Of a DNA stretch of 64,000 nucleotides, positions 29,397 through 37,829 are shown in pieces. Both the position numbers and the translations under genes were made by a program. Within the stretch, counting starts at the first letter, position 1. Every line of letters begins with the position of its first letter. This stretch comes from JADJPF01 sp964492845. GTDB lineage: Bacteria; Acidobacteriota; Blastocatellia; Chloracidobacteriales; JADJPF01. The stretch is from the NCBI GenBank assembly GCA_964492845.1, contig CAZBMZ010000018.1, positions 60,520 to 124,519 on the forward strand, in the 5' to 3' direction. The notes under the pieces are model-generated. The model saw only the letters and a list, made by a program, of their open reading frames with translations. It was not told the DNA's origin and ran no database searches.

Positions 29397-30416
29397 TTAG
29401 CTAGGTTCTTCTGAAACTTTAACTAGTAGTTTTCCTTGGTTTGAACCATCAAAAAGCTTGTTAATTGCTTGAGGTGCTTTTTCTAATCCTTCTACAACAT
29501 CTACTTTATACTTAAGCTTACCACTAATAAACCATTTACCTAGATCATTATTAGCTTCTTGGGCGCGGTTTAAATAATCAATAACAATAAAACCTTGTAC
29601 TTTAGCACTTTTAACTAAGAGATTAGGAAAGTAATAAGGGCCTGGTGCAGGTCTTTCTACATTATAGCCAGAAATTAATCCGCAAAGAGAAACGCGAGCA
29701 AACTTATTAATTTGTGCTAGCACTGCATCTAAAATCTGCCCTCCAACGTTATCAAAATAAACGTCTATACCTTTTGGACAAAGCTCTTTAAGACGATTAA
29801 AAACGTTTTCTGTTTTATAATTTATTGCTGCATCAAATCCTAGTTCTTCTTTAATCCATTGGCATTTCTCATCACTTCCAGCAATACCAACTACATAACA
29901 ACCCTTTATTTTTCCAATTTGACCCACAACCGATCCAACAGCACCAGCCGCCGCCGAAACAACTAGAGTTTCTCCTGGCTGTGGATTAGTAATGTCTAAA
30001 AGTCCAAAATAGGCCGTATAGCCAATATGTCCAAAAAGCCCTAAATAGGCTGTTAAAGGTATAGGCAATCCTTTTGGGATTACGGTTAAAGTTTTTCCCT
30101 CTAAAGCAGCATAATCTTGCCAGCCTGTCATAGCCTGGACTAAGTCCCCTTTTTGAAAATTATTGTCTTGGGACTCTTCAACAACCCCTAATGCAATACC
30201 TCGCATTACTTCACCTAGCCCAACAGCAGGCATATAACTATCTTGCTCATTCATCCAAATTCGATTAGCTGGATCCAAAGATAAATAAATATTTCTTACT
30301 AATACTTCACCTTCTTTTAATGTAGGAAGCGGTTCTTCTCTCCATTCAAAATCTGAATTATTTACCATACCTACGGGCCTGGAAGTTAGCCGCCATTGAC
30401 GATTTAATTTTGTCAT
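29397..30416 (-). CDS. MDR-superfamily NADP-dependent oxidoreductase
   Basis: A 339-residue zinc-independent medium-chain reductase of the CurA/prostaglandin-reductase type. It has the substrate-side start RQWRLTSRPVG, the loop YLSLDPANRIWM, the nucleotide-binding AAAGAVGSVVGQIGK, and CGLISGYN near the active site. Such enzymes reduce alpha,beta-unsaturated ketones and aldehydes with NADPH. AAGGAG lies 9 bp before the ATG. It is probably a stand-alone detoxification enzyme. Confidence 0.9.
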   Translation of the reverse strand: MTKLNRQWRLTSRPVGMVNNSDFEWREEPLPTLKEGEVLVRNIYLSLDPANRIWMNEQDSYMPAVGLGEVMRGIALGVVEESQDNNFQKGDLVQAMTGWQDYAALEGKTLTVIPKGLPIPLTAYLGLFGHIGYTAYFGLLDITNPQPGETLVVSAAAGAVGSVVGQIGKIKGCYVVGIAGSDEKCQWIKEELGFDAAINYKTENVFNRLKELCPKGIDVYFDNVGGQILDAVLAQINKFARVSLCGLISGYNVERPAPGPYYFPNLLVKSAKVQGFIVIDYLNRAQEANNDLGKWFISGKLKYKVDVVEGLEKAPQAINKLFDGSNQGKLLVKVSEEPS

Positions 30417-30659
30417 GCAAAAGCTCCTTAAATTTTTAATTAAAACAATAAACTATTGAGTTATTTACAAATATTGCTATCAAACTATTAATAATTCTTA
30501 GTATGGTTATTTAACATAAGATATAAAATTTTTCATACCTAAACACCTTTTTATTGACCAGCTTATTGACCAGCTATGTATTTAATTATAGCTAATTAAA
30601 TACATCCATTAATTATCAGACATAGCGTTCTAGTCTACATTCTAATAAAATAATTAGTA

Positions 30660-30811
30660 CTACTGTAGTTTATTCTGCCACAGTAGCTTATGCTATAGCC
30701 ATTATATAAAAGCTAATAGCTATATTAATGTAATTACTATAGTTTATCTTGCTACTGTAGTTAATTCCACAGTAGCCAATTGCACTTCACTAGAATAAAA
30801 AACTACTGTAG
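30660..30811. repeat. Upstream cluster of CTACTGTAG sites before parA
   Basis: In the 429-bp gap upstream of parA I find CTACTGTAG at 30660, 30752 and 30803, its complement-type variant CCACAGTAG at 30678 and 30767, and TTACTATAG at 30734. Three distances are 18 bp or a multiple: 30660-30678, 30734-30752 and 30767-30803 (36, with the degenerate CTTCACTAG at 30785 between). The 9-mer is an odd palindrome with CTAC and GTAG arms. It probably serves as operator, partition site or iteron. The rest of the gap (30417-30659) is AT-rich with nothing else recognised. Confidence 0.75.
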
Positions 30812-30845
30812 CATAAGAACAAATTTTAGATTTAAGGTTTAATAC

Positions 30846-31655
30846 ATGAAGAAAAATAAAGCACGAACTATAGCGGTAATGAACCATAAAGGCGGCTCAG
30901 GTAAATCTACAACAGCCGTTTCTTTAGCTCATTTTCTTGCACAAGAAAAGCATCGGGTAGCAATTATTGATTGTGACCCTCAAGGAAATATTTCTAGCTT
31001 AGTAGGTCTAAAGTTAGATAGAGATAATAGTCCAACACTTTATGATGTTTTGATTTCAGAATTTCCAATTAGCCAAGTAGTACAAAAAATAAGACAAGGC
31101 TTTGACATTATTCCTTCTAATAAAAAATTAGCTATGGCAGAAATGCAAATGCATGCCTTTCCTGCTCGTGAATGGACTCTTGAACGCCAGTTTCATAATT
31201 TTGCTAATGATTATGATTTTGTTTTTTTGGATTGTGGGCCTTCACTTTCTTTAATGGTACAAAATGTACTTTGTTATGCTGATGAACTGTTAGTTCCCTG
31301 TGCTGCTGACACGCTTTCTGTTCAAGGTGTAGCACATGCATTTGAATCTATTGAACATACAGAAAAATTTTTCCGTCGCCATCCTCTTATACTTGGTATC
31401 GTGCCAACTTTTCAAAATAATGTTACTAGTGTGGCTAAAATTGTGGTTGATTATTTAGTAGAAACTTATGGACAGCTAGTACTTCCATCAGTTCGCCTTG
31501 ATACTAAAGTAACTCGTGCTGCTGCTCAAGGTGAAACAATATTAGAATATAGTTCTCGCTCTCGTGCAGCAGAAGATTATAAAAGCCTAGCTCTTAAAAT
31601 TGCTCAAACTTCACCTCAGGAGGTACTATCAATTGGCTCGCAAACAAACAGATAA
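30846..31655 (+). CDS. parA: ParA-family partition ATPase, module 1
   Basis: A 269-residue ParA/Soj-type ATPase. It has the deviant Walker A MNHKGGSGKSTT with both signature lysines, IIDCDPQGN, the Walker B FLDCGPS, and a C-terminal region with RAAAQGETILEY typical of Soj-like ATPases. There is no N-terminal HTH (short, type Ib or chromosomal-like form). ParA dimers bind DNA and are released by a centromere-bound partner. The partner gene overlaps its 3' end by 23 bp. The CTACTGTAG cluster lies immediately upstream. Confidence 0.92.
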   Translation: MKKNKARTIAVMNHKGGSGKSTTAVSLAHFLAQEKHRVAIIDCDPQGNISSLVGLKLDRDNSPTLYDVLISEFPISQVVQKIRQGFDIIPSNKKLAMAEMQMHAFPAREWTLERQFHNFANDYDFVFLDCGPSLSLMVQNVLCYADELLVPCAADTLSVQGVAHAFESIEHTEKFFRRHPLILGIVPTFQNNVTSVAKIVVDYLVETYGQLVLPSVRLDTKVTRAAAQGETILEYSSRSRAAEDYKSLALKIAQTSPQEVLSIGSQTNR

Positions 31656-32649
31656 GTCGGATAAGAAAAAACTCTTTTTTGGTGAACACCTGGAAATAAA
31701 ACCTGCTTTTATGCAGCGTCCTAAATCTATGGAAGAAGTTATGGCAGAAGCTTTTTCTAAAAGTAATGATTTAAAAGTTGACTCTAGTGCTACTGTAGAA
31801 ACAAAAACTACGGTGGAAAATCCTGTAAATTTAATTAATAATCAAGAACTAGAAACTAGAGTAGATTTAGATTCTACTCTAGTACCTTCTGCTACTGTAG
31901 AAAATTTAGTAGAAACAAATGATTCTAAAACTACTATAGCTTTTGATGCCACTCTAGAACTAACGCCTACTGTAGAAAATTTAAGTTTAGATAGCAAAGC
32001 TATTGAAACTACTGTAGCTTTTAGTTCTACCCTAGCATCAAAGCCTACTATAGAAACTATTATTTCTCTAAGAGATATTTTATCGTTATCGGACGAAGAT
32101 AAATCACCTAAGTTGGTTTCTGCTACTGTAGTTAATAATGCTACTGTGGCTAAAAATGATGCAAATATAGCAATTACTGCTACGGTAGCTGATAATACTA
32201 CCGTAGCAAAACAATCCTTAGATTTAGAAGAAATTCCTCAACGTTTAAGAACAGATATAGCAATGCTAAAACGTTTGGTTGTAGCTAATTGGCAGGCTTT
32301 ACCAGAGCAAGAAAATATTTCTTCAAATTATTGGTATGCTTATGCTCAGGCCTGGCATTGGATAGAAGATAATGTAATAACTCATTTGGATAAAGATTCA
32401 AAATTAACTCTTAGACATTGTTATAGAAAAGCTTTTGGAGATCCTGCGGCAAAAGGAAAATTTTTTGCTGGTCAATCGCTTTTAGCTCAAGAGGTAGGTT
32501 TAAGTAAAAGACGAATCCAAGATGTTTTAGAAATATTTAACTTACTTGGTTGGGTACGTAAAACAGCACATCATAACCGAGGCGGCTATAAAGGCACAGA
32601 TTATCAAATGTATTTGCCTACTACAGTAATAGATTATTTTAAGCTATAG
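31633..32649 (+). CDS. ParB-position winged-helix protein with in-frame 9-mer array
   Basis: A 338-residue protein. I chose TTG 31633, preceded by AGGAGG with 9 bp spacing, giving an N terminus MARKQTDKSDKKK. An in-frame ATG at 31600 has no ribosome site. Residues 53-192 are low-complexity with (A/S/P/T)-T-(V/L/I)-(E/A) recurring every six residues, encoded by the CTACTGTAG array. Residues 215-330 fold as helices ending in a winged helix (QSLLAQEVGLSKRRIQDVLE...GLLGW-like). There is no ParB/Srx or KorB domain. It is likely the DNA-binding partner of the overlapping parA, binding the array as centromere or origin; this is inference. Confidence 0.75.
   Translation: MARKQTDKSDKKKLFFGEHLEIKPAFMQRPKSMEEVMAEAFSKSNDLKVDSSATVETKTTVENPVNLINNQELETRVDLDSTLVPSATVENLVETNDSKTTIAFDATLELTPTVENLSLDSKAIETTVAFSSTLASKPTIETIISLRDILSLSDEDKSPKLVSATVVNNATVAKNDANIAITATVADNTTVAKQSLDLEEIPQRLRTDIAMLKRLVVANWQALPEQENISSNYWYAYAQAWHWIEDNVITHLDKDSKLTLRHCYRKAFGDPAAKGKFFAGQSLLAQEVGLSKRRIQDVLEIFNLLGWVRKTAHHNRGGYKGTDYQMYLPTTVIDYFKL
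31790..32206 (+). repeat. Intragenic array of 14 nine-base sites at 18-bp steps
   Basis: Sites of form CYAC-N-NTRG start at 31790, 31808 / 31874, 31892 / 31931, 31949, 31967 / 32009, 32027, 32045 / 32123, 32141 / 32180, 32198. Within each group the step is exactly 18 bp. Five are exact CTACTGTAG; others are CTACTATAG, CTACTCTAG, CCACTCTAG, CTACGGTAG, CTACCGTAG and the like. All lie in the same reading phase, giving the six-residue T-V/L/I peptide period. The same motif and step occur in non-coding flanks. Confidence 0.85.
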
Positions 32650-32656
32650 TATATGG

Positions 32657-32714
32657 TGCTAGAGTGGAATAAAATACAACAATTATTCCACTCTAGCATA
32701 TAAATCTACTGTAG
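32657..32714. terminator. Perfect 16-bp hairpin containing two array sites, plus one more site
   Basis: TGCTAGAGTGGAATAA (32657-32672) and its exact complement (32683-32698) flank a 10-base loop between two convergent genes. Each arm contains the array variant CCACTCTAG (32659-32667 and 32688-32696). A full CTACTGTAG follows at 32706, again 18 bp from the second. It could end transcription from both sides, but no U-run follows, so a protein-binding role is as likely. Confidence 0.55.
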
Positions 32715-32716
32715 AA

Positions 32717-33253
32717 TTAATTTGCTACAACAGTTCCTGTAGCTGACATAATGCCTTGGTTAGGCCCTGCAAAATTTCCTATTGTTACTTTAGTCTTAAT
32801 TCTATGAGTTTCTATATTTTGGTCTTGAAAAATTACTTTAGGCACTTCACCAGAAAATTTTATTATCAACTGGTAGCCGGCATTTGGAAAAGGATCTTCA
32901 GGTGTTTCTTTATAAGCTAAATCTACTAATATTTTATCTTTTTCTCCCAAATCATAAATAGCTAACATTTGAGCATCAGATAGACTTAAATCTAAACTAA
33001 TTTCTTTATTTTCGCTTTTTTCAATTAAAGCAATTAATTTTTTCTTATTTTCTATACTTTCTATTGAACCAGTAAAAGAATTTTCTGCTACTACTTCACT
33101 AGGTTTTTTACTATCTATATTATTACTTGTATTATTTGTTGGAGATGCGCTAGGAGTTGGACTAGAAACACTAGGAGTAGTGCTAGATTCTTTACCAACA
33201 CAGGCTGACAACAAAATAAGTAGTAATAAAACCATAAACAGGCGATATTTCAT
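32717..33253 (-). CDS. Small lipoprotein of unknown function
   Basis: A 178-residue protein with a signal peptide ending in lipobox LLSAC, then a Ser/Thr/Pro/Asn-rich linker to about residue 60 and a compact domain with beta-rich character (FTGSIESIENKKKLIALIEKS region). I recognise no family. It converges with the module 1 winged-helix gene, and its upstream side is the AT-rich gap before the PLD gene. Confidence 0.65.
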   Translation of the reverse strand: MKYRLFMVLLLLILLSACVGKESSTTPSVSSPTPSASPTNNTSNNIDSKKPSEVVAENSFTGSIESIENKKKLIALIEKSENKEISLDLSLSDAQMLAIYDLGEKDKILVDLAYKETPEDPFPNAGYQLIIKFSGEVPKVIFQDQNIETHRIKTKVTIGNFAGPNQGIMSATGTVVAN

Positions 33254-33649
33254 AGATTATTTACTCCTAAAACCATTTATATTTTTCTACCATTATTAAT
33301 AGATATTTTTTAATAATTAAAAAATATGTTTCACAAAAAACAAAAAAATACTTTATAGCAAAAATTTTCAAAAATATTACTAATACAAGGTATCTAAAAA
33401 AAATAAGTTGTGCTATTATTTTTCGACCAGTGAGATAGATTTGAGTGTAAAAACCGTAACATATTTTAATAAAATTATAAAAGAAAACCTTCCTACCAAT
33501 GTAGGACAGTAGGCCGCTTAAAATCCATATATCCATACACCCTATCTATCCATACCGTCAAACTTACCACTAAAAAAGTAAGCAGTTTTGTCTAAAAAAT
33601 TAGACAAAATAAATATATTCCTATCTAAATAAAGATTTAAGGAGATTTT
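33254..33649. other. AT-rich divergent intergenic region before the PLD gene
   Basis: About 395 bp, very AT-rich, holding promoters for both the lipoprotein and the PLD gene. A minus-strand frame at 33267-33536 is rich in Phe/Ile/Lys/Tyr with no ribosome site and is not believed. The only clear element is the inverted repeat at 33586-33609. Confidence 0.55.
33586..33609. promoter_or_regulatory. Inverted repeat TTTTGTCTAA / TTAGACAAAA
   Basis: A perfect 10-bp dyad with a 4-base spacer, 41 bp before the ATG of the PLD gene. The half-site TTTGTCTA also occurs twice as direct repeats at 58728 and 58739, in front of tspO next to the CarH-like regulator. Probably a regulator site. Confidence 0.5.
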
Positions 33650-36600
33650 ATGTCTGTTCGGGATGTGAATTTAAGGTCAGGCGAAGCTATAGAAACTTTA
33701 CGTAATCAACCAGAAGAAACTAAACCAAAACCCAGCACTACACCCCAAGCACAACCAGAAACTTTTCAACAAGTAGCTGATCCTAATCGTAGCAGCCGTT
33801 TATCATCACAGTTTACTAGAGGAAAATTAAGTGTTGGTAATAGCTTTATTCAAAAGCAATTATCCTCACAACTTGCTCAACGTGCTTCATTAAACCAACC
33901 TGCTAGTTATTCTCGTGAAAATTTAACTCAGTATATGAAAAACATTTCTGGAGCCGCTCAACAAACTAGCGCGCTTCGTCAAGTTCAAACTGAACAATCT
34001 CTTAGCACTGTAAAAAATACGGTTGATTTTGGTAGTGATGTTGACAAGTTACAAACAGGTAAAGTTTTAGCATCTACAGATTCTGCACTTCAACAAACAC
34101 AAGTGCTTAGTCAAATAAATAAAGTGCTTGATTCATTTAATGAAACAGTAGCTTCAATGAAGCAAAGTGTTGATTCTCTTTCTCAACCAAGCACACAAAA
34201 TGCCGCTGCTGCTCTTGGCGCAGTAGAAGCTAGAAGCCGATTATTAGACATGGGGTTTTCACAAACCACTACTAAAAAGCTCTCTGACCAATCTGCAACA
34301 AAACTAGCTGGTTTAGATAGTGGAGTATTAACTGCTGTAGCAAAGAAGAATCTTACAATTGAACAAGAATTTGCTCAAAAAATAGATTCTCTTCCCTCAG
34401 ATTCTTATAACAAGCTTCTCAGTTTGCCAGGCACAGAACAAAGCCGCATTTCTAATTTAAGTTTGGATCAAATGGTAGCAGAGTTAAGTAAATCAACTCC
34501 TACACCAACCCCTGGCCCAACTCCTAGCGATGCTAGCGCAGCACGTACCCGACTACAAGAATTAGGATTTTCCTTAACTACAATTAGAAAATTGCCAGAC
34601 ACTACTGCCGTTCGATTAACTCAAATAGATGAAACTTTAATAAGAAATACTGGCAAGAAAAATATGACAATTGAGCAAGAATTTGCCAAAAAAGTTGGTG
34701 ACTTGCCTCAAGCAGAATTTGATACATTAAGAGCTTTATCTGGTGATGACCAAACCCGTATCACTGGCTTAGGCTTTGATCAAATGTTACAAGAGTTAAA
34801 GAAAACTAAGCCTACAGACATTCCTGGTATGGAAGAAGTTAAACTTTTCCCAATGCCTGATTCCTCAGCCGCTCCAATAGTTGAAGCTATAAATCGCGCT
34901 CAAGATAGCGTGGATGTTTCTATTTATCTATTTACCGAAGCTAAAGTCATGAACGCTCTTAAAGAAGCTGCTGCTCGTGGTGTCAAGGTTCGTGTAATGT
35001 TAGAACCTCAAGTAGTAGGTATTAAAGATGCAAATAAACCTACCGAAGATCAACTACGTGCTGCTGGAATTGAAGTAAAAACTACTCCTGAAATCTTTAG
35101 TGCAGGTAATAAAGTTGACCATGCTAAATTTATTGTTGTAGATAAAAAAGAACTTTTATTTGGTACAGGTAATTTAGTAAAAAGTGGTTTAGGTGAAGGT
35201 GATCCTGGCTTCCATAACCGTGATTTTTGGGTTAGAGATACTCGCGCTCAGTCTGTGAGCGAGGCAAGCCAATTATTTGACGCAGATTGGGATCGTCGAG
35301 ACTCTACAAGTATAGACTTTAAGAACTTGGTAGTAACTCCTGATAACGCTAGCCAAAAACTTTTTGAATTTATTGATAATGCTAAAGAAAAACTTTATGT
35401 CTATAACCAAAGCCTAACAGACCAACCAATGATTGACCGTATCATTGCCGCAAAACAACGTGGTGTAGATGTTAAAGTAATGGTTAATGCTCCTCGTGGA
35501 AGTACAGATAAAGTTATTCAAACTAAAGCTAAATTAGAAGCAGCAGGTATTGATGTTGCCTACTACCGTCAATATGAAACCCTGCATGCTAAGGCAATGA
35601 TTGCTGATAATAAGGCTTATATTGGTTCTCAAAACTTTACTAGCGGCGGTCTTTATAATAATAGAGAATTTGGTCAAATTGTTGACACTCCAAGTGTAGT
35701 AAAAGACCTAGAAAATATCTTTATTAAAGATCTAAAGACTACAGGTATTATTGCTGGTGATATTACTCAAGAAGCTGAAAAAGTCCGTATTCATCGAATG
35801 CCTGACTCTACTAGCAAACCTCTTGTTGATGCTATCAATAGTGCAACTAAGTCTGTAGATTTAGAAGTTTACCTACTTACAGATATTGGTGTAACAGAAG
35901 CATTAAAAGCAGCAGCTAAGCGCGGTGTACAAGTTCGAGTAATGCTTGAACCTAAACCAGTTGGTGAATATAACAACTTTGAAGAAAAAGCTACTGAACT
36001 TCGTGCTGCTGGTGTAGATGTAAGAGAAACTCCACCAGAATTTAATACCAACATGAATGTTGATCATGCTAAGTTTATGATCATTGATAACCGGGATATG
36101 CTCTTTGGTACAGGTAACCTTACTAAAGGTGGCCTAGGCGAAGGTGCTAAACCTGAATGGAATAACATTGATTTTTGGGTAGAAGATACCCGTGCCGAAG
36201 CTGTTAAAGAAGGTGCAACCCTCTTTGAACGAGATTGGAACCGCCAAAGCACATCTGATATTACCTTTAAACACTTGGTATTAACTCCAGATAATGCTAA
36301 TTCCCGTATAGGTGATATGATAGATTCAGCAAAAGATCGTCTTTATGTCTATAACCAAACTCTTACAGATCAAGCACTTATTGATAAACTAATTGCTGCT
36401 AAACAACGTGGTGTAGATGTTCGTGTGCTAGTAGGCAAAGTAGAAACCACACCTGAACGCCCAATTCAACCAAATCAAAAGGCTGTTGATCAACTAAGCG
36501 CAGTTGGTATAAAAGCTGACTTTATGTCTCGTAACTACCTGCATGCTAAAGGAATTATTGCTGATGATAAGACCTTTATCGGTTCACAAAACTTTACTGG

Positions 36601-37384
36601 TGGTGGTTTAATTAGAAACCGCGAAGTAGGTCAAATTTTTGATGATCCAAAGATGGCTGCTCAAATGGCACAAACCTTCTTAGCTGATGAAGTAGCTCGT
36701 ACCCCTATAGATATGGATGCAGAACAAAATGGAGTTAAAGGACTATTCTTACTCCAATCAGGCGTTTACCAAGGCGGCGCACCTAGCACAGCACCTGTTA
36801 CTAAAGACAGTCCTCCAGCAGATCCATTTAACTGGGTTAAAAATAATCGCCAAATTGGTATTGAAATTGACTTACGTGAACCTAGTGAAGTTGGCACAAC
36901 GGAAACTGATGCTCGTGCAGCAGGCTTACAATATATAAATATTCCTCTTTCAGATGCTAGCACTCCAACAGCTAATCAAATTAACCAACTATTTTCTGTA
37001 GTTGATAATGCAAGAAAAGCCCAACAAGCTGATCCAAATAGTGCTAACGGTGTTTATATTCATGACAGCAGTTCAAGTAAATATCGCTCAGGCATTATGT
37101 CATCTCTACTACAAATTAGAGCAGGCGTTGCACCTGATACAGCCGTTGCTGCTGCTAAAATTAGAGGTATGGCACCAGACTTTATAGCTAAAAATGGTAA
37201 TAAAGCTTCAGAACAAATTGATTTTATTACCAAATATGGCGATGTTTACCAAAAACTTGGTATTCAAGCCGGTAGCCCTCAAGAACAAAAGTTCAACACT
37301 TCATTTGCAACTCTTTGGGCTAATAATAAAACTGCTAGTCGTGCAGACTTTGCAAAAGCTTTTGAAGCTCAATGGAATCGCTAG
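33650..37384 (+). CDS. Giant phospholipase D protein with four HKD motifs and pseudo-phosphatase tail
   Basis: A 1244-residue protein with no signal peptide or TM segment. Residues 1-190 are Gln/Ser-rich. Two related repeats of about 110 residues (AR.RL.LGFS.TTIRKL and MTIEQEFA.K) span 190-395. Then come two complete PLD modules of two HKD motifs each, HxKxxxxD at about 489, 645, 805 and 964, each followed by GTGN or GSQN. Residues 1025-1244 resemble a dual-specificity phosphatase (EIDLREPSE, VYIHDSSSSKYRSG), but the catalytic Cys after His is Asp, so it is probably inactive as a phosphatase. It could be a toxin or effector nuclease or lipase, or a lipid enzyme; its target is unknown. AAGGAG precedes the ATG, and a strong terminator follows. 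Confidence 0.85.
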   Translation: MSVRDVNLRSGEAIETLRNQPEETKPKPSTTPQAQPETFQQVADPNRSSRLSSQFTRGKLSVGNSFIQKQLSSQLAQRASLNQPASYSRENLTQYMKNISGAAQQTSALRQVQTEQSLSTVKNTVDFGSDVDKLQTGKVLASTDSALQQTQVLSQINKVLDSFNETVASMKQSVDSLSQPSTQNAAAALGAVEARSRLLDMGFSQTTTKKLSDQSATKLAGLDSGVLTAVAKKNLTIEQEFAQKIDSLPSDSYNKLLSLPGTEQSRISNLSLDQMVAELSKSTPTPTPGPTPSDASAARTRLQELGFSLTTIRKLPDTTAVRLTQIDETLIRNTGKKNMTIEQEFAKKVGDLPQAEFDTLRALSGDDQTRITGLGFDQMLQELKKTKPTDIPGMEEVKLFPMPDSSAAPIVEAINRAQDSVDVSIYLFTEAKVMNALKEAAARGVKVRVMLEPQVVGIKDANKPTEDQLRAAGIEVKTTPEIFSAGNKVDHAKFIVVDKKELLFGTGNLVKSGLGEGDPGFHNRDFWVRDTRAQSVSEASQLFDADWDRRDSTSIDFKNLVVTPDNASQKLFEFIDNAKEKLYVYNQSLTDQPMIDRIIAAKQRGVDVKVMVNAPRGSTDKVIQTKAKLEAAGIDVAYYRQYETLHAKAMIADNKAYIGSQNFTSGGLYNNREFGQIVDTPSVVKDLENIFIKDLKTTGIIAGDITQEAEKVRIHRMPDSTSKPLVDAINSATKSVDLEVYLLTDIGVTEALKAAAKRGVQVRVMLEPKPVGEYNNFEEKATELRAAGVDVRETPPEFNTNMNVDHAKFMIIDNRDMLFGTGNLTKGGLGEGAKPEWNNIDFWVEDTRAEAVKEGATLFERDWNRQSTSDITFKHLVLTPDNANSRIGDMIDSAKDRLYVYNQTLTDQALIDKLIAAKQRGVDVRVLVGKVETTPERPIQPNQKAVDQLSAVGIKADFMSRNYLHAKGIIADDKTFIGSQNFTGGGLIRNREVGQIFDDPKMAAQMAQTFLADEVARTPIDMDAEQNGVKGLFLLQSGVYQGGAPSTAPVTKDSPPADPFNWVKNNRQIGIEIDLREPSEVGTTETDARAAGLQYINIPLSDASTPTANQINQLFSVVDNARKAQQADPNSANGVYIHDSSSSKYRSGIMSSLLQIRAGVAPDTAVAAAKIRGMAPDFIAKNGNKASEQIDFITKYGDVYQKLGIQAGSPQEQKFNTSFATLWANNKTASRADFAKAFEAQWNR

Positions 37385-37425
37385 GACAAGTTCTTGTCCA
37401 TCTGTAAAATTTTAATGTCCACTTG

Positions 37426-37456
37426 TGCCAGTTGCTTTTCTTGCAACTGGCATTTT
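37426..37456 (+). terminator. Rho-independent terminator after the PLD gene
   Basis: TGCCAGTTGC (37426-37435) and GCAACTGGCA (37443-37452) are perfect complements around a 7-base loop, followed by TTTT. A second small dyad, GGACAAG/CTTGTCC, begins at the stop codon itself. Confidence 0.85.
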
Positions 37457-37517
37457 ACTTTGAGTTGTAATTCTAATTAAAATAACTAATAAAATTTATT
37501 TTTAAGGAGCAACCTTA

Positions 37518-37829
37518 ATGAGTAGTCCCCCTATTGCTAGTCAAATATTTTTCTATATAAAACGTGACCTTGGGGAAGCTGTCTATGGCTTTGAAACTTC
37601 TGAAGGTTTAACTGTCCCTATATTTAGCTCTATGGAACTTGCACGAGGTTTTTTAGAATTTGCTCGTGTACGTGGTCATGGTGTTGCAATGATCGCTCCT
37701 ACACAAATTTCTGACTTTGCTGATGGCTGTAAAGGAGCAGGAGCAAAGTTTTTACAACTTGACCCACAAACCGATGTATTAAAATCAGCAAGGGCAAAAA
37801 ATATTCTCTTAACTGGTAAAAAAGCATGA
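37518..37829 (+). CDS. Small protein of unknown function
   Basis: A 103-residue soluble protein. It has a beta-alpha pattern (FFYIKRDLGEAVYGFETSEG, then a helix MELARGFLEFARV) that looks like a compact SseB- or PII-like fold, but I cannot assign a family. AGGAG lies 10 bp before the ATG. The next gene overlaps its stop (ATGA), so the two are coupled. It follows the PLD gene after a terminator. Confidence 0.6.
   Translation: MSSPPIASQIFFYIKRDLGEAVYGFETSEGLTVPIFSSMELARGFLEFARVRGHGVAMIAPTQISDFADGCKGAGAKFLQLDPQTDVLKSARAKNILLTGKKA

Noticed and set aside
31790..32206. CRISPR array
   Set aside because: Repeat units are 9 bp and spacers 9 bp or irregular, the array lies in an open reading frame, and no cas gene is present.
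31790..32206. Pure low-complexity protein repeat
   Set aside because: The same 9-mer and 18-bp step occur in non-coding DNA on both sides, which protein-level repetition cannot explain.
33267..33536. Open frame of 89 codons on the minus strand before the PLD gene
   Set aside because: Composition is Phe/Ile/Tyr/Lys as expected from random AT-rich DNA, there is no ribosome site, and it covers the PLD promoter and its dyad.
36717..37415. Several short plus- and minus-strand frames inside the 3' end of the PLD gene
   Set aside because: They are out-of-frame shadows of a long, clearly coding frame.
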